Assembly (NCBI RefSeq): GCF_002813445.1
Contig: NZ_PHHD01000001.1
Coordinates: 930,001-994,000, forward strand
Direction of reading: 5' to 3'
DNA length: 64,000 bases
Source: Pseudomonas tolaasii NCPPB 2192
GTDB lineage: Bacteria; Pseudomonadota; Gammaproteobacteria; Pseudomonadales; Pseudomonadaceae
The notes under the pieces were generated by a model that worked only from the letters and a program-made list of their open reading frames with translations, did not search any database and was not told where the DNA came from. A program made the translations under genes and the position numbers. Positions 52,675 to 61,438 of this stretch are shown piece after piece; the first letter of the stretch is position 1; every line of letters begins with the position of its first letter.

Positions 52675-53412
52675 CTACATCCCATGCGCCTTCATCAACC
52701 GCGCATAACTGCCATCCGCCTTCATCCTGGCAATTTCCCGATCGAAGCTGGCGACAATTCGCTCATGCTCGGGGTTCTTCAGACTGACCAGAATATGCAG
52801 GCTGTTCTCGCTCAACGGCTTGCCCAGAAACTCCACCGAGTTGCGCACCCTGGGCGACTCACGCGCCAGGTAATAGCGGGCGACATACTCATCTTCAAGG
52901 GTCAGCCGCACACGCTGCGCCGCGAGCATGCGCACGGCCATGGCGAAGTTATGCACCGGTACTTTATTCAGCAGCGTGTCCTGGTCAAAAGGCGCCGAAT
53001 AGGCATAGCCGCGCACCACGGCAATGGATTCGTCGTGCAGCTGTTCAAGGTTTGTGTAGTCGATGGGGTCGTCACGGCGCTTGATAAAACGCACGCGGTT
53101 GAGCAAGTACTCGCCGGAAAATTGCCCCAACTGCGTGCGTGATTCGTCGTACCACGCGTTGACCAGCACATCGTAGCGACCATCGCCCACGCCCATCAAC
53201 GCGCGCGCCCAGGGCACCTGCTCGAAATCGCTGGCATAGCCCGCGCGGGCCAGCGCCGTAGTCACGATATCGGTGGCCAGCCCGCCATTGACCAGTGTGG
53301 AGTCGGTAAAGGGCGGCCATGCATCCGCGACCAGCCGCAGGCGTTGTGCAAAGGCAGGCTGGGCCAGCAATAACGCTACGATCAAAGCAACGGCACGAGA
53401 AAATCGCGGCAT
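52675..53412 (-). CDS. Family 3 periplasmic solute-binding protein
   Basis: 245 residues from MPRFSRAVALIVALLLAQPA, a signal peptide cut after AFA; AAGGA lies 8 nt before this ATG. The mature part has the amino-acid-binding-protein core (LRLVADAWPPFTDS, GRYDVLVNAWYDESRTQL). No permease or ATPase lies nearby, so it may be an orphan receptor or enzyme-like protein. Ligand unknown. Confidence 0.85.
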   Translation of the reverse strand: MPRFSRAVALIVALLLAQPAFAQRLRLVADAWPPFTDSTLVNGGLATDIVTTALARAGYASDFEQVPWARALMGVGDGRYDVLVNAWYDESRTQLGQFSGEYLLNRVRFIKRRDDPIDYTNLEQLHDESIAVVRGYAYSAPFDQDTLLNKVPVHNFAMAVRMLAAQRVRLTLEDEYVARYYLARESPRVRNSVEFLGKPLSENSLHILVSLKNPEHERIVASFDREIARMKADGSYARLMKAHGM

Positions 53413-53613
53413 GCTCAAAGTCCTTGGCGGGCAGGCGATGGCCTGATAACAGTAGCTCATCAATGAGCCTGCATTGCAGATTACACAAACACGCCGGCGG
53501 TGCCCGCACTGAATGATGGCAAATTGACGCCATTCACAAAAAATGCACTTTTTAGACAGCACCGCCCGTCGCGCTTACTATCCGGTTCAGCCACTTAAAC
53601 AAGAGAACACACC

Positions 53614-54066
53614 ATGACGGTCGACTGGGTCTGCAAACATCACAATGACTTGGGCAAAGAGCAGCTGTACGCGATTTTGCGCCTACGCAACGAGGTTTTC
53701 GTCGTCGAGCAGAAATGCGTGTACCAGGACCTCGACGGGCAGGACCTGTCGAGCGACACCCATCACCTGATGGCCTGGCACAACGACGAACTGGTGGCCT
53801 ACCTGCGCCTGCTGGACCCGGAAACCCAGGGCGGCGACGTAGTGATTGGCCGGGTGATCGTGGCGCCGGTGGCGCGTGGTACCGGGCTGGGGCATCAGAT
53901 GATGGAAGAAGCGCTCAAGCGCATCGAGGATATCTGGCCGCAGACTCCGATTTTTCTGTCAGCCCAGGCGCACTTGCAGGGCTATTACGGGCAGTACGGG
54001 TTTGGGGTGGCGGGTGAGGAATACCTGGAGGATGACATTCCACATATTGGTATGCGTCGGGCCTGA
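53614..54066 (+). CDS. elaA: GNAT acetyltransferase, ElaA family
   Basis: 150 residues. ElaA signature LYAILRLRNEVFVVEQKC near 18-35; acetyl-CoA loop RVIVAPVARGTGLGHQMM; C-terminal AQAHLQGYYGQYGFGVAGEEY. Substrate unknown. ATG preceded by AAGAGA 8 nt upstream. Confidence 0.9.
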   Translation: MTVDWVCKHHNDLGKEQLYAILRLRNEVFVVEQKCVYQDLDGQDLSSDTHHLMAWHNDELVAYLRLLDPETQGGDVVIGRVIVAPVARGTGLGHQMMEEALKRIEDIWPQTPIFLSAQAHLQGYYGQYGFGVAGEEYLEDDIPHIGMRRA

Positions 54067-54072
54067 ATACGC

Positions 54073-54144
54073 CATCGCAGGCAAGCCAGCTCCCACAGTT
54101 TGATTTGCGAATACTTCAAGTGTGGGAGCTGGCTTGCCTGCGAT
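54073..54144. repeat. REP pair, GTGGGAGC family, tail-to-tail order
   Basis: CATCGCAGGCAAGCCAGC...GTGGGAGCTGGCTTGCCTGC between convergent elaA and the winged-helix gene. Confidence 0.88.
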
Positions 54145-54170
54145 GGGGCCATACCCGTCACCCCTCTTAT

Positions 54171-54467
54171 TCAGGGATAGCCCAACACCTGCTTGATCAC
54201 CAGCAGATTCGCCTCGATCCACCGCCGATCAATCGCCCCCCAACTGCGAATCCGATAATGCCCCGCGTGGTTGCGGGCACCGTCTTCCTGCTCAAACTCA
54301 CACACGATATCCAGATCCGCCAGCGCCGCAATCGTGTCCTGCGCCGTGCGTCGTGGCATGCCGGTGACGTCGGTCAGCGCCGGGACGCTGCTGGCCTGCT
54401 GGCTGTCGATCAAATACGCCACATACAGACGGCGGTAAAAACTGCTTTTGGTCTTGCTCACTTCCAT
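54171..54467 (-). CDS. Small winged-helix DNA-binding protein
   Basis: 98 residues. SVPALTDVTGMPRRTAQDTIAALADLDIVCEFEQ (given here as SVPALTDVTGMPRR and TAQDTIAALADLDIV) is a clear winged-helix recognition unit; the C-terminus RIRSWGAIDRRWIEANL is conserved in Pseudomonas homologues as far as I recall. Lies 19 bp after the YgjP-type gene and is probably co-transcribed. Target unknown. Confidence 0.75.
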   Translation of the reverse strand: MEVSKTKSSFYRRLYVAYLIDSQQASSVPALTDVTGMPRRTAQDTIAALADLDIVCEFEQEDGARNHAGHYRIRSWGAIDRRWIEANLLVIKQVLGYP

Positions 54468-54486
54468 GGTGGGTCGCCTGTTGTGG

Positions 54487-54987
54487 TTAGGGCTTGCACT
54501 GCAAATCGCGGTACGTGAGGTACACCCGCAGGTCGAATTCCACCTGGTGGTAGCCCGGCATCATGTATTCGCAGAGTTTGTAGAAGGCCTTGTTGTGGTC
54601 CGATTCCTTGAAGTGCGCCAGCTCGTGCACCACGATCATGCGCAAAAACTCCGGCGCCGCCTCCTTGAACAATGAGGCGATGCGAATCTCTTTCTTGGCT
54701 TTGAGGTTGCCGCCCTGCACCCGCGAAATCGTGGTGTGCAGGCCCAGGGCGCGATGGGTCAGGTCCAGGCGGTTGTCGAACAGTACCTTGTCGATGGCCG
54801 GCGCGTTGCGCAGGTGTTCCTGCTTCAAGGCCAGGGCGTAGCTGTACAAGGCCTTGTCGCTCTGCACCCCGTGGCGCTCGGGGTAACGTTGTTCCAGGTA
54901 AGCGCCCAACTGGTCTTTGGCGATCAATTGGCGCACTTGCTCCTGAAGCGCGGCGGGATAGGCCTGGAGGTATTTCAGCGTGGTCAT
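54487..54987 (-). CDS. YgjP-type (DUF45) zinc metallopeptidase
   Basis: 166 residues from MTTLKYLQAYPAALQEQVRQ. Zinc motif His121-Glu-Leu-Ala-His125 with third ligand His131 (HELAHFKESDHNKAF). Matches the WSS1/YgjP group of small metallopeptidases; physiological target unknown. The frame runs 35 codons further upstream without a start signal. Confidence 0.85.
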   Translation of the reverse strand: MTTLKYLQAYPAALQEQVRQLIAKDQLGAYLEQRYPERHGVQSDKALYSYALALKQEHLRNAPAIDKVLFDNRLDLTHRALGLHTTISRVQGGNLKAKKEIRIASLFKEAAPEFLRMIVVHELAHFKESDHNKAFYKLCEYMMPGYHQVEFDLRVYLTYRDLQCKP

Positions 54988-55028
54988 GGGGTCTGCAACA
55001 GATTCGGGTGGCCGCCAGTGTAGCGAAT

Positions 55029-57134
55029 TCAAAGCAGACGGGGGTGCGACCACGCGAGCATCTCGTCTGCCATCAACGGCTGCGCCGCCCACGGCCCCTG
55101 AACAAACGAACAGCCATTGGCCTTGAGCCAGCGTGTCTGCTCCTGGGTTTCCACACCTTCAGCAATCACCAGCACATCGAAATGCCCGCACAGTTGAATG
55201 ATGCTGCGCGCCATTGCGGCATCCTTTGCCGAGCCAGGCAGACGCGCGACCAGTTGCGGGTCCAGTTTGAGTGTGTCGAACGCCAGGTCTCGCAGGTGGG
55301 CCAGGGAACACTGGCCGCAACCGAAGTCATCCAGCGCAATGCGGATGCCGATCTGGCGCAGCAACTTGAGCTGCTTGGCCGACTCCTCAAGGTTGCTCAT
55401 CAGGCAGTCTTCGCCGATTTCCACCTCCAGTTGCCGACCGTGCAACCCATGTCGCTCAAGCACCTGCTGCAGTTGAGTGGCCAGGTTGGGCATATTGAAC
55501 TGGCTGCTGCTCAGGCTCACGCTCAACACCAGTTCTTCTTCAAAATTGGCTTTCCACGCCTGACGCTGAGCGGCGGCCTGCTGGTAGATCCAGGTGCTCA
55601 ACTGGCTGATCAACCGTGCCTCTTCCAGCAAGGGTAAAAACAGCCCTGGCGGCACATCGCCAACACTGGGGTGCTGCCAGCGCAACAGCGCCTCTACGCC
55701 GCGCAAGCGCCCATCCTCCAGCGAGACCTGTGGCTGATAGACCAGGGTGAAATCCTTGTTCTGGATTGCCGTGCGCACGCTGTCTTCGAGCATCAGCCGC
55801 GAACGCGCGCGGCCATTCATTTCCTGATCGTAATAGCGATATTGCTGGCGCCCCGCGCGCTTGGCTTCGTACATGGCGATGTCGGCTGCACGCAGCAAGC
55901 CGTTCAAATCGGAGCCGCAATCCGGGAACGTGGCGATGCCGATGCTCACGCCGAGCATCACTTCCAGGCCGTCGACCTGCTGGCACACCGACACCCGTTC
56001 GATCAGTTTTTCCGAAATCTTCGCCGCCTGCTCGGGAAATTCCAGCTCCAACAGTGCGGTAAATTCGTCGCCGCCCATGCGCCCGAGAATGTCGTAGGAG
56101 CGCAAACACGCCTGCATCTGCTCCGAGACCCAGCGCAACACCCGGTCGCCGGCGTCATGGCCCAGTGAGTCGTTGACCCGTTTGAAACCATCGAGGTCCA
56201 GGTACAGCAACACCAGTGATTGCTCGTTGCGCTCACTGCGCAACAAGGTGTTTTCCACGGCCTGATGGAAACCCCGCCGGTTCAACAGCCCGGTTAGCGG
56301 GTCCGTCACGGCCTGGAATTCCAGTTGCTGATGCAGATGACGCACCTCGGACATATCCAGCACCGTCACCACCATGGCCTTCTGCTCGGCGGGCAAGGGC
56401 GCGCTGGACAAGGCCACCGGCACCTGCTGGCCACGCCCGGTGCGCAAAATGGCGTCGTGCTGGCGCCATGTTTCCCCTTTGCGGTAGGCCTCGTACATCG
56501 GAAAGCTCAGCCAGGCCGGCACATGGGGTTTTTGCAGGAAGCTCAGGAAACTCTCGCCCTGCAACTCGGCCATGGTGGCATTGAGCAGCCGCGAAATAGC
56601 CGGGTTGGCGTACTCGATCACACTGCCCTCGCCCACCACCAAAATCCCTTCGGCGGCGTTGTCCAGCACCGACGCATTGAAGGCGCGGGCGGATTCCAGG
56701 TCATGGCTCAGGCGCTGCAAAGCCCGGCGATTGCGCTGGTGCTCCAGCAACGCCTGGACCTTGGGCTTGAGGATATTGGGGTCAAACGGCTTGAACAGGT
56801 AATCGACGGCGCCGCTGGCGTAGCCTTCCTGCACGGCGGCGGGCGATTGGGCATTGGCCGTGAGAAAGATAATCGGGGTCATGCGTGTGCGCTGGCTGCC
56901 GCGCATCAGGCGCGCCACTTCAAAACCGTCCATGCCGGGCATGCGTACATCCAGCAGCACCAGGTCGACTTCGTGGGCCAGCAGTAATTCCAGGGCTTCC
57001 AGCCCGGAAGCGGCGGTGATCACCCGCCAGTCTTCCCGCTGCAGAAGCGCGCGCATGCTAATCAGGTTTTCCGGGTAGTCATCAACCACCAAAAGAACCG
57101 AACTGCCATCGCCGTGGTGTGGGGCGCCATCCAT
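55029..57134 (-). CDS. Response regulator with PAS, GGDEF and degenerate EAL domains
   Basis: 701 residues from MDGAPHHGDGSSVLLVVDDY (AGGAAG about 11 nt upstream). Receiver domain 10-130 with phospho-acceptor Asp62; PAS about 145-265; GGDEF at 354-358, intact; EAL at 481-483. In the EAL domain the metal-binding Asn of VNLS is Ser540 (SVSLSS) and ELTE reads EIGE, while DDFG (602-605), Lys623 and Glu659 remain. Diguanylate cyclase activity is likely; phosphodiesterase activity is doubtful. Confidence 0.9.
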   Translation of the reverse strand: MDGAPHHGDGSSVLLVVDDYPENLISMRALLQREDWRVITAASGLEALELLLAHEVDLVLLDVRMPGMDGFEVARLMRGSQRTRMTPIIFLTANAQSPAAVQEGYASGAVDYLFKPFDPNILKPKVQALLEHQRNRRALQRLSHDLESARAFNASVLDNAAEGILVVGEGSVIEYANPAISRLLNATMAELQGESFLSFLQKPHVPAWLSFPMYEAYRKGETWRQHDAILRTGRGQQVPVALSSAPLPAEQKAMVVTVLDMSEVRHLHQQLEFQAVTDPLTGLLNRRGFHQAVENTLLRSERNEQSLVLLYLDLDGFKRVNDSLGHDAGDRVLRWVSEQMQACLRSYDILGRMGGDEFTALLELEFPEQAAKISEKLIERVSVCQQVDGLEVMLGVSIGIATFPDCGSDLNGLLRAADIAMYEAKRAGRQQYRYYDQEMNGRARSRLMLEDSVRTAIQNKDFTLVYQPQVSLEDGRLRGVEALLRWQHPSVGDVPPGLFLPLLEEARLISQLSTWIYQQAAAQRQAWKANFEEELVLSVSLSSSQFNMPNLATQLQQVLERHGLHGRQLEVEIGEDCLMSNLEESAKQLKLLRQIGIRIALDDFGCGQCSLAHLRDLAFDTLKLDPQLVARLPGSAKDAAMARSIIQLCGHFDVLVIAEGVETQEQTRWLKANGCSFVQGPWAAQPLMADEMLAWSHPRLL

Positions 57135-57444
57135 GCTACGTCTCTTCCTTAAGAAACTGCACCGGTCACTTCTGATAAAAAGACCGGACAAACACTGAGG
57201 CCTCACTCTAGCCCCGGTTCCAAAAAAGCAGAAGTGAAGTGGGTGCCATCATTGCGCCAAAGCCGAGGCAGCCGACTAACGGTCAAGCCCCACAAGCCCC
57301 GCCGTGCGCGAAACATGGCTTTTTGGCATTCCTCTGACGCCAATAAATTGCCAGCAATTGTTTAACAACCGGACGAGCACCGCCTATAAAGAACCTGTAA
57401 GGCCCCCGGGCCAAAGCTTTCACCCTCTGTAAAAGGCCAACGCC

Positions 57445-58110
57445 ATGATCGACCTTTCCACCTGGAACCTGAGCATTCCCGTCGGCTCGCCGCCCGCGAC
57501 CATCAACACGCCAAAATTGATGAGCGGCTTCAAGGACCAGTATTTCCAGGCCGAAGGCAGCAACGTGCAATTCTGGACCCCGGTGACCGGCACCCGCACC
57601 GAAAACGCCATCTACCCGCGCAGCGAACTGCGCGAAACCTACGCCGACGGGCGCCTGCGCAACTGGGCTTACCCCGACGCCGACAACTTTCTGCGCGCCA
57701 CCCTGACCGTCAACCAGGTGCCCTCCACGGGCAAGGTCGTGATCGGACAGATTCACGCCTACGACAGCCAAAAACCCCTGATCAAACTCGAATACCAATT
57801 CAAGGAGAAGACCCAGACCGGCAACATCGTCGTCAAAGTCCGCATGCACCCGGATGACGGCGAAGGCCGCGTGATCACCGTGGCGTCCAATGTGCCGCTG
57901 GAAAAGAGCTTCACCTACGTGATCAACCTCAACAAGGCCGGGCTGCTCAGCGTGTATGCCGCCGATGGCGAATGGAACGAACGCATCGGCGCGGCGTGGG
58001 GCGCCCGGCAGCTGTATTTCAAGGCGGGGGTGTACGTGCAGGACAACAGCGGCAACAGCAAGGAAGGCGCGCGGGTGACGTTTGCCAAGCTCGATATTGA
58101 TCATGAGTAA
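57445..58110 (+). CDS. PL7 family alginate lyase, no signal peptide
   Basis: 221 residues, a single PL7 jelly-roll. The three catalytic regions are RSELR (59-63), QIH (102-104) and YFKAGVYVQ (about 193-201), all intact, so alginate or polyguluronate cleavage is expected. No signal peptide: it begins MIDLSTWNLSIPVG directly with the domain. Either a cytoplasmic enzyme or a miscalled start; no upstream in-frame extension is seen. AAAGGCC lies upstream of the ATG. Confidence 0.9.
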   Translation: MIDLSTWNLSIPVGSPPATINTPKLMSGFKDQYFQAEGSNVQFWTPVTGTRTENAIYPRSELRETYADGRLRNWAYPDADNFLRATLTVNQVPSTGKVVIGQIHAYDSQKPLIKLEYQFKEKTQTGNIVVKVRMHPDDGEGRVITVASNVPLEKSFTYVINLNKAGLLSVYAADGEWNERIGAAWGARQLYFKAGVYVQDNSGNSKEGARVTFAKLDIDHE

Positions 58111-58124
58111 GCGACTCGTAACCT

Positions 58125-58214
58125 GTGGGAGCCGGACTTGCCCGCGATGGCCGACTCTCAGTCGATACATTCGGTGACTGATACCCCGTCATCGCGGGCA
58201 AGCCCGGCTCCCAC
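58125..58214. repeat. REPIN, GTGGGAGCCGG subtype
   Basis: GTGGGAGCCGGACTTGCCCG with inverted CGGGCAAGCCCGGCTCCCAC, between the convergent alginate lyase and fba genes. Confidence 0.87.
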
Positions 58215-58245
58215 AGGGGTTTGGCGTGTTCGAGGCATCGCCCAC

Positions 58246-58277
58246 AAAAAAGCCCGCATCGCTGCGGGCTTCTTTTT
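58246..58277. terminator. Bidirectional terminator between alginate lyase and fba
   Basis: GCCCGCA (58252-58258) pairs with TGCGGGC (58263-58269), with six A before and TTCTTTTT after. It ends fba (minus strand) and can also stop rightward transcripts. Confidence 0.9.
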
Positions 58278-58290
58278 AAAACGCTGAGGC

Positions 58291-59355
58291 TTAGTTCACC
58301 TTGGCGTTCAACTCACCTTTCAGGTAACGCTGGTACATCGCTTCCAGCGAGATCGGCTTGATCTTCGAAGCGTTGCCGGCAGTGCCGAAAGCTTCGTAGC
58401 GAGCGATACACACATCACGCATGGCGGTCACGGTGGCGCCGAAGAATTTACGCGGGTCGAATTCGCTCGGGTTGGTGGCCATCAGGCGACGCATGGCGCC
58501 GGTGGACGCCAGACGCAGGTCAGTGTCGATGTTGACCTTGCGCACGCCGTACTTGATGCCTTCGACGATTTCTTCAACCGGTACGCCGTAGGTTTCTTTG
58601 ATGTCGCCGCCGTACTGGTTGATGATCGCCAGCCACTCTTGCGGGACCGAGGAAGAACCGTGCATCACCAGGTGGGTGTTCGGGATGCGTTTGTGGATTT
58701 CCTTGATGCGGTCGATGGCCAGCACGTCGCCGGTCGGTGGCTTGGTGAACTTGTAGGCGCCGTGGCTGGTGCCGATGGCGATAGCCAGGGCGTCAACTTG
58801 GGTTTTTTTCACGAAGTCAGCGGCTTCTTCCGGGTCGGTCAGCATTTGGCTGTGATCCAGCACGCCTTCAGCGCCGATACCGTCTTCTTCGCCGGCCATG
58901 CCGGTTTCCAGGGAACCCAGGCAGCCCAGCTCGCCTTCAACCGACACGCCGCAGGCGTGAGCCATGGCCACGGTTTGTTGGGTCACGCGTACGTTGTACT
59001 CGTAGTCGGTCGGAGTCTTGCCGTCTTCGCCAAGGGAGCCGTCCATCATCACCGAGCTGAAGCCCAGTTGGATGGAACGCTGGCACACGTCAGGGCTGGT
59101 GCCGTGGTCCTGGTGCATGCACACCGGGATGTGCGGGAATTCTTCGATGGCGGCGAGGATCAGGTGACGCAGGAACGGCGCGCCGGCATATTTGCGGGCA
59201 CCGGCCGAAGCCTGGACGATCACGGGGGAGTCGGTCTTGTCAGCGGCTTCCATGATGGCGCGCATCTGCTCAAGGTTGTTGACGTTAAAGGCTGGGACGC
59301 CGTAGCCGAACTCGGCTGCGTGGTCCAGCATTTGACGCATGCTGATAAGTGCCAT
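58291..59355 (-). CDS. fba: Class II fructose-1,6-bisphosphate aldolase
   Basis: Zinc aldolase of glycolysis and gluconeogenesis, 354 residues, Calvin-type length. Zn ligands in VCMHQDHGTS (about 78-87), ELGCLGSLETG and HGSSSVP. Last gene of the tkt-epd-pgk-fba set, preceded by 265 bp with a REP element, so it may also have its own promoter. Confidence 0.96.
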   Translation of the reverse strand: MALISMRQMLDHAAEFGYGVPAFNVNNLEQMRAIMEAADKTDSPVIVQASAGARKYAGAPFLRHLILAAIEEFPHIPVCMHQDHGTSPDVCQRSIQLGFSSVMMDGSLGEDGKTPTDYEYNVRVTQQTVAMAHACGVSVEGELGCLGSLETGMAGEEDGIGAEGVLDHSQMLTDPEEAADFVKKTQVDALAIAIGTSHGAYKFTKPPTGDVLAIDRIKEIHKRIPNTHLVMHGSSSVPQEWLAIINQYGGDIKETYGVPVEEIVEGIKYGVRKVNIDTDLRLASTGAMRRLMATNPSEFDPRKFFGATVTAMRDVCIARYEAFGTAGNASKIKPISLEAMYQRYLKGELNAKVN

Positions 59356-59512
59356 TGTGTTGTCTCTCCCGGTCGAGGGTCGTTAATCGTGCAAGCCTGC
59401 CGTAGCGGCGGCTGCTATTCAAGTTATTGCAGATCAAGGGGTTAAGGCTTGCGCTGCTGAATCGTTATTGCTGGTGTGGCGAAGTGCAAATGCCACGGTG
59501 AAGCAGATCAAT

Positions 59513-59599
59513 GTGGGAGATGGCTTGCCTGCGATGGCGGCGAACCAGTCGAAATGTGTTTTGCTGACCCACCGCCATCGCAGGCAAGCCAGCTCCCAC
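59513..59599. repeat. REPIN, GTGGGAGC family
   Basis: GTGGGAGATGGCTTGCCTGC (one mismatch) with inverted GCAGGCAAGCCAGCTCCCAC, between fba and the mliC-like gene. Confidence 0.88.
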
Positions 59600-59620
59600 A
59601 CTTGATCTTCAGAGACCTCA

Positions 59621-59953
59621 CTATTGAGCTTTACAGCCCCGCCCAATCAAATCGTCTGTGGCCACCCAGTAAACCAGGCCTTCCTCACCTTTTGTGTGAA
59701 ACGCCAATTGGCCGTCGCTATACAGCACGCCCGAAGCGGCAACTTCCTGCTTCAGGCGATAAACCTGGTCGGAACCGCCGAGGCGTACATCCACCTCGGA
59801 TTTGGCCTGATTAGCAAAGCGCCAGTTGACCTCAGCCTTGCTGTCGCAGGTCCAGGTGGTCCACTTGTCGGCAGGCTCTGCCTTGTTGAACATGTTCATG
59901 CTGCTGCAGCCGGCCAACAGGGCCGCGGCTGCCAGGGCGAAAACGCCTTTCAT
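59621..59953 (-). CDS. MliC-family lysozyme inhibitor lipoprotein
   Basis: 110 residues with lipobox LLAGC (Cys at about 15) and the MliC core: WTCDSKAEVNWRFAN, LKQEVAASGVLYSDGQLAFHTKGEEGLVYW (in parts) with the conserved SGxxYxxxxxxFxxKG loop that inserts into lysozyme. GAGG lies 8 nt before the ATG. An outer-membrane or periplasmic protector against host lysozyme. Confidence 0.85.
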   Translation of the reverse strand: MKGVFALAAAALLAGCSSMNMFNKAEPADKWTTWTCDSKAEVNWRFANQAKSEVDVRLGGSDQVYRLKQEVAASGVLYSDGQLAFHTKGEEGLVYWVATDDLIGRGCKAQ

Positions 59954-60000
59954 TGCCAAACCTCGCAGGGCGGCCCAAAGCCGCCAGTTGATCAGACCCG

Positions 60001-60228
60001 TCAAGGGCAACCCTGTTCCTGACCGTTGGGCGCGGCGTCGTATTTCTCCAGGCGCTCGTTACCGATGCGCTTGTTGATCACCGGCATGGTCTCGGCTTGC
60101 CAGTCGGCCTGGTAGCAACCTTTTTTCTGCGCAGGCCCGGGCTTTTCGGCCTCGGGCACCGCGCTTGACGTGCTGCCGCAACCGGCCAACAGGCCCGCCG
60201 CGATCACCAGTGCCAACGACTTGATCAT
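60001..60228 (-). CDS. Small lipoprotein, unknown function
   Basis: 75 residues, signal peptide MIKSLALVIAAGLLAGC with lipobox LAGC, then a short mature part with two cysteines (CYQADWQAET... EQGCP). AAGGAG lies 7 nt before the ATG. Starts 29 bp after pgk and probably shares its transcript. Not recognised. Confidence 0.75.
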   Translation of the reverse strand: MIKSLALVIAAGLLAGCGSTSSAVPEAEKPGPAQKKGCYQADWQAETMPVINKRIGNERLEKYDAAPNGQEQGCP

Positions 60229-60257
60229 GGGAATGCTCCTTTTCCGGATCACGAGCC

Positions 60258-61421
60258 TTAGCCTTTGGCTCGGGTTTCCAACACTTCAACGGCTGGCAGG
60301 ACTTTGCCTTCGACGAACTCCAGGAATGCGCCGCCACCGGTAGAAATGTAGGAGATTTGCTCGGCAACGCCATATTTATCGATGGCGGCCAGGGTGTCGC
60401 CACCGCCGGCAATGGAGAACGCCGAGCTTTCTGCGATCGCTTTGGCCAGTACTTTGGTGCCGTTGCCGAACTGGTCGAACTCAAACACGCCCACCGGGCC
60501 GTTCCACAGGATGGTCCGGGAGGCTTTCAGCAGTTCGGCGAAGTTGGCTGCGGTTTGCGGGCCGATGTCCAGAATCATGTCGTCGGCCGCCACATCGGCG
60601 ATCAGCTTGACGGTGGCTTCGGCGCTTTCGGCAAATTCCTTGGCAACCACCACGTCTACCGGCAGCGGCACGCTGACTTTGGCGGCGATGGCGCGGGCGG
60701 TGTCGAGCAGGTCCGGCTCGTACAGGGACTTGCCCACCGGGTGACCGGCTGCAGCCAGGAAGGTGTTGGCGATGCCGCCGCCGACGATCAACTGATTGCA
60801 GATCTGGCTCAGGCTGTTGAGCACGTCCAGCTTGGTGGATACCTTGGAGCCGGCCACGATGGCTGCCATCGGTTGGGCTGGAGCGCCCAGCGCCTTGCCC
60901 AGTGCATCCAGCTCAGCCGCCAGCAACGGGCCAGCCGCAGCAACCTTGGCGAATTTGGCCACGCCGTGGGTCGAGCCTTCAGCGCGGTGGGCGGTGCCGA
61001 AGGCGTCCATCACGAACACGTCGCACAGCGCAGCGTATTGCTGGGCCAGTTCGTCGCTGTTCTTTTTCTCGCCCTTGTTGAAGCGCACGTTTTCGAACAG
61101 CACGACGTCGCCGGCTTTCACGTCAACGCCGCCCAGATAGTCAGCCACCAGCGGCACGTCACGGCCCAGGGCTTTGCTGAGGTAGTCGGCTACGGGCTTG
61201 AGGCTGTTTTCGGCGGAGAACTCACCTTCGGTCGGGCGACCCAGGTGGGAGCAGACCATCACGGCCGCGCCTTTTTCCAGGGCCAGCTTGATGGTCGGCA
61301 GCGAGGCCAGGATTCGCGCATCGCTGGTGACAACACCGTCCTTGACTGGGACGTTGAGGTCTTCGCGGATCAGTACGCGCTTACCTTGCAGATCGAGGTC
61401 GGTCATCTTCAACACGGTCAT
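60258..61421 (-). CDS. pgk: Phosphoglycerate kinase
   Basis: 387 residues, standard bacterial PGK. N-terminal RVLIREDLNVPV, substrate motif CSHLGRPTEGE, and the nucleotide loop ILWNGPVGVFE, then FSIAGGGDTLAAIDK. Follows epd by 17 bp. Confidence 0.97.
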   Translation of the reverse strand: MTVLKMTDLDLQGKRVLIREDLNVPVKDGVVTSDARILASLPTIKLALEKGAAVMVCSHLGRPTEGEFSAENSLKPVADYLSKALGRDVPLVADYLGGVDVKAGDVVLFENVRFNKGEKKNSDELAQQYAALCDVFVMDAFGTAHRAEGSTHGVAKFAKVAAAGPLLAAELDALGKALGAPAQPMAAIVAGSKVSTKLDVLNSLSQICNQLIVGGGIANTFLAAAGHPVGKSLYEPDLLDTARAIAAKVSVPLPVDVVVAKEFAESAEATVKLIADVAADDMILDIGPQTAANFAELLKASRTILWNGPVGVFEFDQFGNGTKVLAKAIAESSAFSIAGGGDTLAAIDKYGVAEQISYISTGGGAFLEFVEGKVLPAVEVLETRAKG

Positions 61422-61438
61422 GGGTCGCAGTTCCTGAA

